64,000 nt of DNA from CBDDEC01 sp965226785 (lineage in GTDB: Bacteria; Chloroflexota; Dehalococcoidia; UBA2979), in assembly GCA_965226785.1 (NCBI GenBank), contig CBDDEC010000004.1, forward strand, positions 1,302,001-1,366,000, in the 5' to 3' direction. Position 1 is the stretch's first letter. Each line of letters begins with the position of its first letter. Below are positions 12,548-20,893 of the stretch, one piece after another. The position numbers and the translations under genes were made by a program. The notes under the pieces were generated by a model. The model did no database searches, had not been told where the DNA came from, and saw nothing but the letters and a program-made list of their open reading frames with translations.

Positions 12548-12811
12548 ATGCGCTCGCTGTTCCAACTGCACGTCATCGTGGTGGTGATCGCCGCCGTCGT
12601 TGGGCTCGTGGTCGGATCGAGGTTCATCGAACCGACGATCCTCGGCGCGTTTCTCGGGCTCGGCGCGGGACTTGGTGGAGGTGCCTTCACCGCCGCCATA
12701 GCGACAGGCACAGACCTTGCCAGCCGCAGCGCTGGCGGCGCGGGCACGCCAAGCATCTGGGACGACGAGGACGTCAACAACGCTCCGCCGACCTCGAACG
12801 GATCGAGCTGA
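12548..12811 (+). CDS. small two-helix membrane protein
   Basis: 87 residues. Two hydrophobic segments (about residues 7-24 and 30-52, the second rich in Gly/Ala) are followed by a polar tail ending in SNGSS. GAGGGA lies upstream of the ATG at 12548. I do not recognise a family; resemblance to glycine-zipper or holin-like proteins is only by composition. It follows pyrK by 32 bases and may be the last gene of the operon. Confidence 0.65.
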   Translation: MRSLFQLHVIVVVIAAVVGLVVGSRFIEPTILGAFLGLGAGLGGGAFTAAIATGTDLASRSAGGAGTPSIWDDEDVNNAPPTSNGSS

Positions 12812-12850
12812 GACCGGACGCGGTTGCGCCGCGCGACGGCGTAGGGCTCC

Positions 12851-13975
12851 CTATGTGATCTCGTTGAGCATGCCGTCGAGCTGAATGTACTTGTCGGCCA
12901 GCGCCCGCATCTCGATCGACGCGCTGCCGGCGAACGCGACCACTTCGACACGGACGCCACGGGTCTGGACCGCCTCGACCGCGCGTGAGAAGTCAGCGTC
13001 GCCGGACACGATGCAGAGCACATCGAGCCGGTCGGCCATCTGGAGCATGTCCAGCGCCATCTCGACGTCGAAGTTGCCCTTGATCGACCCGTCCGCGAAG
13101 CGCTTCAGCGGCTTCGTCGTGATGCGGTAGTTGTACGGCACGAACGGCGCGACGAACTTCTGCTGCTCCATCGGCTCGCGGGGGTCGTCCGACACCGGTG
13201 AGTACGCCGTCGCCCGCACCAGCTCCCGCCCCGCGGAGAGGAGGTCGAGGAGCTTGCCCATGTGCACCGGCTTCGACCCTGCGTCCACGCCGTACATGAC
13301 GTTCGGCACGTCGACGAAGATCCCCAGGCGCGGACGGTAGCCCGCCCGGTCCGTCGCCTCTGCGACCGCCGTCAGACCGGCACGCAGTTCGGTCAGCATG
13401 GAACGCTGATCTTCGACCAGGCTGCGGAGCTCCTGGAGTTCCGCCTCCACGGCGGCTGGCAGGTCCTCGGTCCTCGCCGAGGTGCGGGTGCTGCGCGTTG
13501 GTCGCGCTGGAGCCGCCGGCACGGGCGTCACCAGCTCGGCCTCGGGCGCCAGAGGAGCCTGAGCCGGCTCGGCGGCCGCTTCGGGCTCCTCGACCGCCAC
13601 CGGCGCCTCGGCCCGGGCCCTCGAGGTCCGGCGGCGCGCTGGCTGCTTCTCTTCGGCCGGCTCTTCGGTCTTGGCAGCGGCGGTGCGCCGCCTGCGCACC
13701 GGCTTCTTCTCCTCGGCGGCCGGCTCTTCGGCCTTGGCTCGCGAGGTGCGCCGCCGCGTCGGCTTCTTCTCCTCCGCCGTGGCGTCGTCCTTGGGCGTCG
13801 TCGTGCGACGGCGTCGCGCGGGCTTCTTGTCCGCGTCGTTGCCGTCGGCATCGTCACCCGGCTTGCGGCGCCCGGCGATCATCGAATCGACCCGACGACC
13901 ACCTCGACGGCGGCCGGAAGATCCGCCGTCGCCGCTGTCCATCAGGATCTCGAGTAGTCCAGAGCCTTCGTTCAT
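12851..13975 (-). CDS. NYN domain (LabA/DUF88-like) protein with four charged repeats
   Basis: 374 residues. After a basic N-terminus, residues about 49-130 form four consecutive 20-residue repeats of the type K(K/Q)Px-RRRRT...EE, alternating Arg-rich and Glu-rich halves. An Ala/Pro linker and a short predicted helix (EAELQELRSLVEDQ) follow. The C-terminal NYN/PIN-like domain begins at LGIFVDVPNVMYG (about residue 215), with FDVEMALDM and VSGDADFSRAVEA supplying the acidic metal residues. NYN domains are RNA nucleases; the repeat tail could bind nucleic acid. The start overlaps the mrp stop (ATGA), so the two are co-transcribed. Confidence 0.85.
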   Translation of the reverse strand: MNEGSGLLEILMDSGDGGSSGRRRGGRRVDSMIAGRRKPGDDADGNDADKKPARRRRTTTPKDDATAEEKKPTRRRTSRAKAEEPAAEEKKPVRRRRTAAAKTEEPAEEKQPARRRTSRARAEAPVAVEEPEAAAEPAQAPLAPEAELVTPVPAAPARPTRSTRTSARTEDLPAAVEAELQELRSLVEDQRSMLTELRAGLTAVAEATDRAGYRPRLGIFVDVPNVMYGVDAGSKPVHMGKLLDLLSAGRELVRATAYSPVSDDPREPMEQQKFVAPFVPYNYRITTKPLKRFADGSIKGNFDVEMALDMLQMADRLDVLCIVSGDADFSRAVEAVQTRGVRVEVVAFAGSASIEMRALADKYIQLDGMLNEIT

Positions 13976-15021
13976 GACACACCAGCCTCGCCTGCAAACT
14001 GCAATACAGAACAGCGCGCGGCCACTTGCTCTGCTAGTCCGATAAATGCTCGGGTGATCTCGGAGTCGGGGTGGCCCACGATCACCGGCACGCCGGTGTC
14101 GCCACCCTCACGGATGCGAGCGTCGAGGGGGAGCTCACCCAGGAACTCGACCCCCAGCTCGTCGGCTGCGACCTCGGCCCCGCCCCGGCCGAAGACCTCG
14201 CCGCTCATGTTCTCGATGATGCCGAAGACCGGCACGGCGAGCCGGTCGAACATCCCCACCGCCTTGCGCGCGTCCTCGAGCGCCACCACCTGCGGCGTCG
14301 AGACGATGACTGCGCCGGCGATCAGTGCCTCCTGCGCCATGCTCATCGAAGCGTCCGACGTGCCTGGCGGCAGGTCGACGATCAGGTAGTCGAGCTCGCC
14401 CCAGTCGACATCGTGCATTAGTTGTCGCACGCCCGTGCCGATCATCGGCCCGCGCCAGACGACCGGCGTGCCCTTTGGCAGCACGAAGCCCAGCGAGACG
14501 GCCAACACGCCATGGGCCTCGACCGGCCGCAGGCCCTGGTTGCCGTCCGCCTGCAGCCCGCCGTCGATGCCCATCATGGTCGGAATGTTCGGTCCGGTGA
14601 TGTCGGCGTCGAGCAGCCCGACCGACGCCCCGAGCTGGGCCAGCGCCACTGAGAGGTTCACCGCAACGCTGGATTTGCCGACGCCACCTTTGTTCGACGC
14701 GACCGCAATGATGTTCTTCACGCCCGGGATCGGCTGCGGCCCTTCGCCCCTTGCCGCCGTCCCACGGACCTCGGCGCCCCAGTCGATCGCCACCTCACCG
14801 ATACCAGCGACCGGCTCGAGTGCGGCGTGCACGTCGCGGTCGATGGTTTCGCGGAGGGGACAGGCGGGCGTCGTCAGCACCAGCTCGAACGAGACGTTCG
14901 AGCCGTCGATCTGGAGGTTGCGAACCATCCCTAGCGAGACAATATCGCGATGGAGCTCGGGGTCGTTCACGCCACGTAGCGCTGCGAGCACATCCTGCTC
15001 GTCAACCACTCGTGAACCCAC
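13972..15021 (-). CDS. mrp: Mrp/ApbC/NBP35-type iron-sulfur carrier ATPase
   Basis: 349 residues. The N-terminal MIP18/DUF59 domain has LRGVNDPELHRDIVSLGMV. The ParA/MinD-like P-loop ATPase follows, with the deviant Walker A ASNKGGVGKSS near residue 110, Walker B-type LIVDLPPGTSD and the signature LLDADITGPNIPTMMG. It loads Fe-S clusters onto apoproteins. The usual C-terminal CxxC of some Mrp proteins is not seen. It is the first gene of a two-gene unit with the NYN gene. Confidence 0.93.
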   Translation of the reverse strand: MGSRVVDEQDVLAALRGVNDPELHRDIVSLGMVRNLQIDGSNVSFELVLTTPACPLRETIDRDVHAALEPVAGIGEVAIDWGAEVRGTAARGEGPQPIPGVKNIIAVASNKGGVGKSSVAVNLSVALAQLGASVGLLDADITGPNIPTMMGIDGGLQADGNQGLRPVEAHGVLAVSLGFVLPKGTPVVWRGPMIGTGVRQLMHDVDWGELDYLIVDLPPGTSDASMSMAQEALIAGAVIVSTPQVVALEDARKAVGMFDRLAVPVFGIIENMSGEVFGRGGAEVAADELGVEFLGELPLDARIREGGDTGVPVIVGHPDSEITRAFIGLAEQVAARCSVLQFAGEAGVS

Positions 15022-15457
15022 TTTCTTCGGAGTCTTCTTGACGTATTACGCGTGTTCGGCGGCCAGAAACCCGTCTAGATGAGCCTGTGTTGACAAATCT
15101 ATCGAGAAATACGCCCTGGCGGGGAACCTCGGGGCCGTTTTGAGCGTTCTGTCTACAACGACCGGAAGCTCGACGCGGGTCGAGCGGGCTATGAAGAGCC
15201 CTGGCCGTGGATCCGAGTATATCGGGGCTCCACGGCAGGCGGAATGGCATTCCGGAAGGTGTATTAAGGAAGTTTAAAACTTTTTTAGTACAATAACGTT
15301 GACGCAGCCGGAGATGCTGCGGACAATATCTCGGCGATTCGGGCGTGTGGGCCCGAGATCCGAGCTCGCCGGCCGATGTCGGTGGTTCGGATGAAGCGGA
15401 GGCGACGACAGGCCACACACTGCGGGGTGTCGTCATCGCAAGGATGGATCAGCTCAG
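15022..15457. other. divergent intergenic region, 436 bp
   Basis: This separates mrp (minus) from the Zn-ribbon gene (plus) and must hold promoters for both. An A/T-rich stretch with TACAAT is at about 15286-15293, and TAATAC on the minus strand is near 15045. Neither has a convincing -35 box. I see no gene or RNA here. Confidence 0.6.
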
Positions 15458-15730
15458 ATGAGTGGCGCAGCGACCAAGACCAAGAGCCGCAAGACCACCG
15501 TGACCGCGCGCCGGTCGCGTAAGAACTGTGTGCACCACTGGCGTATCGAGGCCCCGAACGGGCGCGAGAGCCAGGGTGTCTGCAAGCGCTGTGGTCTCGC
15601 CAAGAACTTCTCGAACTCGAACGAGAGCGTGATGTGGGAACAGACCAACACGCTACGCGCGGATCTCCGCGATTCCTCGAGGTTCTCGAAGCGCTCGGAG
15701 ATCGTGCTCTCGGACGATGCCGTCCGCTAA
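15458..15730 (+). CDS. small zinc-ribbon-like protein
   Basis: 90 residues. A basic N-terminus (TKTKSRKTTVTARRSRKN) is followed by CVHHWRIEAPNGRES and CKRCGL. The CxHH and CxxC pairs about 20 residues apart are a likely single zinc site. I do not know a name for the family. The conserved look, good codon usage and independent position upstream of a terminator support a real gene; a nucleic-acid-binding role is a guess. Confidence 0.7.
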   Translation: MSGAATKTKSRKTTVTARRSRKNCVHHWRIEAPNGRESQGVCKRCGLAKNFSNSNESVMWEQTNTLRADLRDSSRFSKRSEIVLSDDAVR

Positions 15731-15756
15731 CCAAGGCACGGCACGGTTCACAACCA

Positions 15757-15786
15757 AACGACGCCCCCGACCCCGGGGGCGTCGTT
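15757..15786 (+). terminator. strong GC hairpin, probable terminator
   Basis: AACGACGCCCCC (15757-15768) pairs perfectly with GGGGGCGTCGTT (15775-15786) around a six-base loop, 12 bp in all. Only a short T-containing tail follows. It lies 26 bases after the Zn-ribbon gene and before pyrD, as expected for a terminator. Confidence 0.65.
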
Positions 15787-15863
15787 CTGCGTGCGCCCGC
15801 CAGCGAGCCCGCGCTGGCGTCACGGCGTATCATCGACGGAGCACAGCTGCCGAGGAGCCGTCG

Positions 15864-16793
15864 ATGGACCTGAGCGTCAACCTGGCGCCGCACCACAAGA
15901 TCGAGCTCGCGCTGCGCAATCCCGTGATCACCGCCTCCGGGACCTTCTCGAACGCTCTTGAGCTTGCTGCCCACCACGACATCGACCGCCTGGGCGCCGT
16001 TGTCTCGAAGGGCACCACACTGCGACCGCGGCGCGGCAACCAGACGCCGAGGACCGTCGAGACGCCGGCAGGCATGCTCAACTCGATCGGCTTCCAGAAC
16101 ATCGGTGTCGGCGCGCTGATCAAGCGTGTCGCGCCCACCTGGGCGCGCTGGGACGTCCCGGCGATCGTCAACATCATGGGCGATACCGTGCCCGAGTACG
16201 GTCAGCTCGCCGCTCGCCTCGACGGCGTCGCTGGCGTCGCGGCCCTCGAGGTCAACGTGTCATGCCCCAACGTGGACCAGGGCGGGCTCGAGTTCGGCCA
16301 GGACCCGCAAGCGGCCGCCGAGGTCGTTCGCGAGGTAGCGGCGAACACATCGCTTCCGATGCTGGTCAAGCTGACACCGAGCGTCGAGGACATTCGTCCG
16401 ATCGTCGACGCCGTCGCTTCGGCCGGCGCCCACGCCGTCACGATCATGAACACCATCCCCGCGCTCGCCATCGACATCGAACGGCGGCGGCCGGCGCTTG
16501 GCACCACGTTCGGCGGGCTCTCCGGGCCCGCGATCAAGCCGATCGCTCTGCGCAATGTCTTCCTCGCCGCCTCAGCGAATGAGATTCCAGTCGTCGCCTC
16601 GGGCGGCGCGATGTCCGGCGAAGATGTCGTCGAGTTCATCATGGCGGGCGCGGCCGCCGTCCAGATCGGCACCGCGACCTTCCTCGACCCGGCCGCCCCC
16701 TGGCGCATCCTCGACGAGCTTGAGGCCTGGTGTACGGCCGAGGGTGTCGAACGCATCGATGACATCCGCGGCGTCGCCCGCCGCATGGACTGA
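15864..16793 (+). CDS. pyrD: dihydroorotate dehydrogenase, class 1B catalytic subunit
   Basis: 309 residues. NPVITASGTFS near the start and the catalytic Cys in EVNVSCPN (about residue 134) identify class 1; the Cys and the presence of pyrK indicate the NAD-linked 1B type. FMN-binding segments LVKLTPS, TIMNTI, FGGLSGPAIKPIALR and VASGGAMSG are intact. It oxidises dihydroorotate to orotate. GAGGA lies 8 bases before ATG 15864; longer in-frame starts would run through the terminator hairpin. Confidence 0.95.
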   Translation: MDLSVNLAPHHKIELALRNPVITASGTFSNALELAAHHDIDRLGAVVSKGTTLRPRRGNQTPRTVETPAGMLNSIGFQNIGVGALIKRVAPTWARWDVPAIVNIMGDTVPEYGQLAARLDGVAGVAALEVNVSCPNVDQGGLEFGQDPQAAAEVVREVAANTSLPMLVKLTPSVEDIRPIVDAVASAGAHAVTIMNTIPALAIDIERRRPALGTTFGGLSGPAIKPIALRNVFLAASANEIPVVASGGAMSGEDVVEFIMAGAAAVQIGTATFLDPAAPWRILDELEAWCTAEGVERIDDIRGVARRMD

Positions 16794-16800
16794 CCCTCCG

Positions 16801-17178
16801 ATGCTGCGCGCCCTCGGCCGACGCCGCGACGCCCTGCGCGCGACCGTCATCGCGGCGCCGCTGGCGATCTTCGCCGCCGCCGTCTGGTTCATTGTCACGA
16901 CACGCATCGTCCGCATCTGGGGTCCGGACAGCGCTGCACCTGCCGCGGGCGTCGTCGTGGCTGTCCTCATCGCCGCCACGATCTGGCGCTGGGCGCGTAC
17001 CGACGAGGAGCAGGCCGCGCTCGCCTCGACGCTCTGCCCGCGCTGCCGCGGCGCCCTGAACGTGCGTCACGAACACGCTCGATCCGGCGCGCTGGCTCAA
17101 GGGCTGACCGAGTGGCGCTGCACTTCGTGCGGCTACGAGCACTCGGAGGCGTTGACGTGCGAGCTGTGCGCGACATAG
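16801..17178 (+). CDS. membrane protein with C-terminal zinc ribbon
   Basis: 125 residues. Two hydrophobic helices (about residues 14-33 and 44-62) are followed by a cytoplasmic segment with three CxxC-type pairs (LCPRCRG, CTSCGY, CELCAT), a likely zinc ribbon. ATG 16801 lies 7 bases after the pyrD stop, so it is probably co-transcribed. I do not recognise a named family. Confidence 0.65.
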   Translation: MLRALGRRRDALRATVIAAPLAIFAAAVWFIVTTRIVRIWGPDSAAPAAGVVVAVLIAATIWRWARTDEEQAALASTLCPRCRGALNVRHEHARSGALAQGLTEWRCTSCGYEHSEALTCELCAT

Positions 17179-17215
17179 CTTCAACCGAGGGCGCACGCGC
17201 GCCCTGTCACCGCCT

Positions 17216-17292
17216 CGGGGCGTAGCTCAGCCTGGCAGAGCGCTGCGTTTGGGACGCAGAGGTCCGCAGTTCAAATCTGCGCGCCCCGACCA
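17216..17292 (+). tRNA. tRNA-Pro(TGG), CCA encoded
   Basis: The acceptor stem CGGGGCG (17216-17222) pairs with CGCCCCG (17282-17288). The D arm (GCTC...GAGC), the anticodon stem CTGCG/CGCAG with loop TTTGGGA (anticodon TGG), and the T arm CGCAG-TTCAAAT-CTGCG all fit. CCA is encoded at 17290-17292. A tyrosine integrase begins 66 bases beyond, so its 3' end is the likely integration site of the island. Confidence 0.95.
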
Positions 17293-17357
17293 CCAATCCT
17301 CAGTAGCCACGCGCGTCTCAGCCTACCCGTGCGCCCTGAGACGCAACTAAGACGCAA

Positions 17358-18419
17358 CTATCTACCGGCGATCGCTTCTCCGAACGCGCGGTCAAGACGC
17401 TCAGCCGTGGCCTTTCGTTGGTCCTCAAGCACGTGCGCGTACACGTCCGCCGTCAGCGAATATGTCGAGTGTCCAAGCATTTCCTGGAGGTCCTTCAGCG
17501 ACCCCCCGGCGCTCAGTAGACTCGTCGCGGCGCTATGTCGGAGGTCGTGGAAACGGATGTGCGGGAGTTCCGCTCGCTCGAGGGCTCGGTTCAGCGCCTT
17601 GCGGATCGTCGTAGCGCCGGTTGGCCCGCTGTCGGGCGACGCGAACACCCGATCCTCGTCACGCCAGTGTTGGCCAAGCTCGAGACGCTCAGCATTCTGA
17701 GCAGCCTTGTGGCGTCTCAATTCCTCGATCAAGACGGCGGGCACCGAGATCGCGCGACGGGATCGCTCACTCTTGGGTGCACCTTCGATGTACTCACCGC
17801 CGATGCGCGAGCCGGTCCGGCGCACCTGTAGCTCGTCCTGGTCAAGATCGACATCACTCCAACGGAGCGCAATCAGCTCGCCGCGCCGTAGTCCTAGCGT
17901 TCCCGCTGTCACGAACAGCGTACGCAGTCGTTCGCCGGATAGTTGTTCGAACAGCAGGACGAGCTGGGGTATTGCGAGCGCGGTCATCTCTGGGCGGCGC
18001 ACCGTCGGAACCTGCGCCAGAGCCGCAACGTTTCGGTCAGTCAACTCCTGGCGCTGAGCGTGAGCAAGCGTCGAACGCAAGATCCCACGAACGTGGCTCG
18101 CATGTCGCGGTGATATCCCCGCGGAGATCATGTCGTCCACGACCTTCTGGACGTGAGGGACTCGCAACTCGGTAAGCCTGCGCCACCCAAGCGAAGGGCG
18201 TAGGTGCAGCTCGATGGCGCTGACGTATGTGCGCGTCGTGGCCGGTGCCCACCCGCGAATCGACGTACCGTGCTCGAGGAACGTGTCGAGTGCGTCGCTG
18301 ACGGTGTAGCTCACAGTGGACGGGCTCAGATCGCGAAGGCGCTGTAGCTCGGCGAGCACCTCCGCCTCGGTCTGACCGAGCTTCGGCGTCCGCTGGTAAT
18401 GCCGTCCGTTTATCACCAT
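17358..18419 (-). CDS. tyrosine recombinase / phage-type integrase
   Basis: 353 residues. A SAM-like core-binding domain is near residues 40-130. The catalytic domain has Arg in LGLRRGELIALRW (about residue 178), HDLRH (about 290) and LGHSTYSLTADVY with the nucleophile Tyr near 323. Directly upstream, in the same frame (about 18420-18470), codons spell an Arm-type domain start (GEGSVVRTKSGKRAVR), but no ATG, GTG or TTG precedes it before a stop, so the annotated ATG may leave the protein short. It abuts tRNA-Pro and is the probable integrase of the island. Confidence 0.88.
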   Translation of the reverse strand: MVINGRHYQRTPKLGQTEAEVLAELQRLRDLSPSTVSYTVSDALDTFLEHGTSIRGWAPATTRTYVSAIELHLRPSLGWRRLTELRVPHVQKVVDDMISAGISPRHASHVRGILRSTLAHAQRQELTDRNVAALAQVPTVRRPEMTALAIPQLVLLFEQLSGERLRTLFVTAGTLGLRRGELIALRWSDVDLDQDELQVRRTGSRIGGEYIEGAPKSERSRRAISVPAVLIEELRRHKAAQNAERLELGQHWRDEDRVFASPDSGPTGATTIRKALNRALERAELPHIRFHDLRHSAATSLLSAGGSLKDLQEMLGHSTYSLTADVYAHVLEDQRKATAERLDRAFGEAIAGR

Positions 18420-18770
18420 CCGTACCGCACGTTTACCACTCTTCGTGCGTACGACTGATCCCTCGCCTCTGCCCCGTCTAGCCGTCGTCTCGACCTTCCT
18501 CCTCTGGGACCCACTCGTCCTGATACCCAGAGCTACCGCTCAGCCACTTGCGCCCGTCCCAAAGCGGCGGCGGAACCTCAGCGGTCGGGAGCGTGTCCGC
18601 GAGTGGGCTGCGGCTGGGGTCGGAACGCCCCGGTGGGCCGCATCAGCGAACGCCCAGAAGTGCTTCAGCGAGGACAACGGGCTTAGCCCCACCAGCAAGT
18701 CGAGTGCGATCTCGTCTTGGTCGTCCTCAGGTGTCTGGGTGAACCGCCCCGGGTTTAGTGGAGACTCGGT

Positions 18771-19661
18771 TCATTGAGTCCCGGCACCTGCCGAGACCAG
18801 CTCACGTTCCTGGTTGCGCTCGTACTCGGCGGGTGGCAGGTAGTCGAGCGCACTATGCAACCGCCGATGGTTATACCAGTCCACCCACTCCAGCGTCGCC
18901 AGCTCGAGGTCGTCGAGTCCGCGCCACGGTCCCCGGCGGTGCACCAACTCCGCCTTGTAGAGCCCGATCACCGACTCCGCCAGCGCGTTGTCATAGGAGT
19001 CACCACGACTCCCGACCGAGGTCACGGCCCCGGCCTCGGCGAGCCGCTCGGTGTAGCGGATCGAGAGGTACTGCACCCCACGATCGCTATGATGAATCAG
19101 CCCGTCGAAGGGTCCGTTCCGCGCCCATAGCGCCTGCTCAAGGGCATCGAGCGCGAGTTCGGTCCGCAGTGAGCGCGATGCCTGCCAGCCGACGACCGAG
19201 CGCGAGTAGACGTCGATGACGAAGGCGACGTAGACGAAGCCCGACCAGCTGGGCACGTAGGTGAGGTCGGCTACCCAGAGCCGGTTGGGGGCTGGTGCGT
19301 GGAAGTCCCGCTCCACGAGGTCCGCCGGTCTGGGCGCGCTCTCGTCCGCCACGGTCGTCCGTTTGACCTTCCCACGTACCACCCCAGAGAGACTCAGCTC
19401 CCGCATCAGCCGCTCCACGGTGCAGCGCGCGACGGGGATGCCCTCGCGGTGCAGCTGGCGCCAGAGCTTGCGCGCACCGTAGACCCCGAACTGTTCGGCG
19501 TGGACGTGCTGCAGCTTCACCTTCAACGCCTCGTCACGCACCCGCCGCGCCGAGAGCGGTCGGCTCCGGGCGGCGTAGTAGCTGGACGGGGCGACCTGCA
19601 GTTCCCGGCAGATCGGCTCGACCCCGAAGCGTTCGCGGTGGGTCTTGATGAAGCGAGTCAT
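18771..19661 (-). CDS. IS3-family transposase OrfB (DDE integrase core), copy 1
   Basis: 296 residues. An HTH_21-like N-terminus (FGVYGARKLWRQLHREG) is followed by the rve catalytic core: first Asp in VADLTYV (about residue 131), second in HHSDRGVQY (about 192), Glu in DNALAESV (about 228). The C-terminus EWVDWYNHRRLHSALDY is typical of IS3 OrfB. It starts within an ATGA overlap with orfA, so production by frameshift or by reinitiation is possible. Confidence 0.94.
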   Translation of the reverse strand: MTRFIKTHRERFGVEPICRELQVAPSSYYAARSRPLSARRVRDEALKVKLQHVHAEQFGVYGARKLWRQLHREGIPVARCTVERLMRELSLSGVVRGKVKRTTVADESAPRPADLVERDFHAPAPNRLWVADLTYVPSWSGFVYVAFVIDVYSRSVVGWQASRSLRTELALDALEQALWARNGPFDGLIHHSDRGVQYLSIRYTERLAEAGAVTSVGSRGDSYDNALAESVIGLYKAELVHRRGPWRGLDDLELATLEWVDWYNHRRLHSALDYLPPAEYERNQERELVSAGAGTQ

Positions 19662-19978
19662 TTCGGCAGTCGCGGGTCGAGCTCCCGCGCGAAAAAAGCC
19701 GAAGCGGCCTTGAGGATCTCGTTCGCCCGGCGCAGCTCACGGTTCTCGCGCTCGAGCTCCCGCAGCCGCGTCTGCTCCTCCGTCGTCTGCCCCGGCCGTG
19801 CGCCGCCGTCGACCTCAGCCCGTCGCACCCACTTCCGTAACGTCTCCGGCGTCATCCCGAACTTCGAGGCGATCGAGCTGATCGTTGCCCACTGCGACGA
19901 GTGGTCCCGCTCGTGCTCGAACACCATCCGGACCGCCCGCTCGCGGATCTCCGCTGGGTATCTGCCTGGTCGTGTCAT
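19658..19978 (-). CDS. IS3-family OrfA (HTH protein), copy 1
   Basis: 106 residues. The HTH segment ISSIASKFGMTPETLRKWVR is followed by a leucine-zipper-like helix (LRELERENRELRRANEIL), the usual OrfA layout for DNA binding and dimerisation. A run of six T with flanking C (about 19690) lies near the end of the gene and could serve as a slippery site for an OrfAB fusion. Confidence 0.92.
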   Translation of the reverse strand: MTRPGRYPAEIRERAVRMVFEHERDHSSQWATISSIASKFGMTPETLRKWVRRAEVDGGARPGQTTEEQTRLRELERENRELRRANEILKAASAFFARELDPRLPK

Positions 19979-20416
19979 CGCTCCATCCTCTCAAGGACTG
20001 GAGCCTCCAACATTCCCGGGGCGGTTCAGGGTGTAGATCAGCGCCAACTGGTACAGGAGCCACGAGGACCAGTTGGGCATCAGTGGCCGGAGCTTCGCGA
20101 CGCAATGCGCTTGGTCACGGGTGAACTCGACGACCGGGCCTTCGGTGATCGATGCAACCTCGGCCAGGACCGGCAGCACCTCTCGGGCCTCCTCGATAGG
20201 TGCATCTCGCAAACGCCACGGCCCGGACAGATCGCGCCCTTTGAGATCCTTCACGATCCGCTGCACTGTGCGTTGCCCCGTTTGCCCAGACAGCTCCTTC
20301 TCAAGCTGCTTGTGGATCTGCGCCGGCGACCAGCCCTCTACGAACAATTCCTCGATTCGACGCTGCGCCTCCCCCGAGCCACGGGTCGGACGGTCACTCC
20401 CCTCACGGCGGGACAG

Positions 20417-20893
20417 TAAAGCGTGCCCAAATCTCGAGGCGGCGAGCCGCCCCTCCTCGGGCGTTCCGGCGGCGGCCGACCATGCGGGCAAGATCGGCGG
20501 ATCGCCGTCGATGATCGGGCCTGCTGAGTAGATCGTCGGCCCGAAGTCGTCCGGCTCGCGCTGTTGGCGCAGGCTGCGCTCCTCGCCGAGCATCACGCGT
20601 AGTGTCGTGACGCCGTTGGCGATGTTGAGCAGCGGCCAATTGGCCCCGCGGCCATGGGCGTGCATCTCCGCCAGACCCGGCATCAAGTAGCGTCCGTGCC
20701 CGCTGATCTGTGTGGCATTCGCGTCAATGCGGACTGATCCCTGTGGGCCCACTTCGGCGATGCGGCCACCCTGAACCAGCACTGTCTGATCTTCGAGGAT
20801 GCGCTCGGCATCCATCGGAACCACGTTCACACCGACGAACGCGACAGCGGCGTCGGCGGCCACTTCGACTGGGTCGCGCGCCTCGTTGGTCAT
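20417..20893 (-). pseudogene. amidohydrolase, N-terminal stump
   Basis: The first about 159 residues of a metal-dependent amidohydrolase: VLVQGGRIAEVGP and YLMPGLAEMHAHG (metal HxH) are intact, and the reading ends at GTPEEGRL. Beyond that the frame enters the unrelated HTH-like gene. Its ATG overlaps the stop of the cyclase gene by one base (TAATG), so it was the third gene of that operon. Truncation coincides with the inner edge of integrase-associated sequence. Confidence 0.75.

Larger units (their letters stand above)
18740..20028 (-). mobile_element. IS3-family element, copy 1 (1,289 bp)
   Basis: Imperfect terminal inverted repeats begin TGAACCGCCCCGGG at both ends. GGG is duplicated at both flanks (18737-18739 and 20029-20031), a 3-bp target duplication typical of IS3. 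It carries orfA and orfB overlapping by 4 nt. It interrupts the HTH-like gene upstream of the integrase. Five copies of this element occur in the window. Confidence 0.95.
18478..20416 (-). pseudogene. integrase-associated HTH-like gene split by IS3 copy 1
   Basis: Joining the sequence either side of the IS restores one reading frame: an HTH-like start (GSGEAQRRIEELFVEG), a central part ending LYQLALIYT before the IS, and TPEDDQDEIALDLLVGLSPL after it. A frameshift near 18600 leads into WDGRKWLSGSSGYQDEW, with a stop at 18478. No known family is recognised; its position directly upstream of the integrase suggests an element-borne accessory gene. Its 5' end is fused in frame to the amidohydrolase stump near 20416. 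Confidence 0.65.

Noticed and set aside
17272..17292. Expected second copy of the tRNA-Pro 3' end as the other att site
   Set aside because: Scanning by eye found no matching 20-mer elsewhere in the window; the far end is probably outside or lost.
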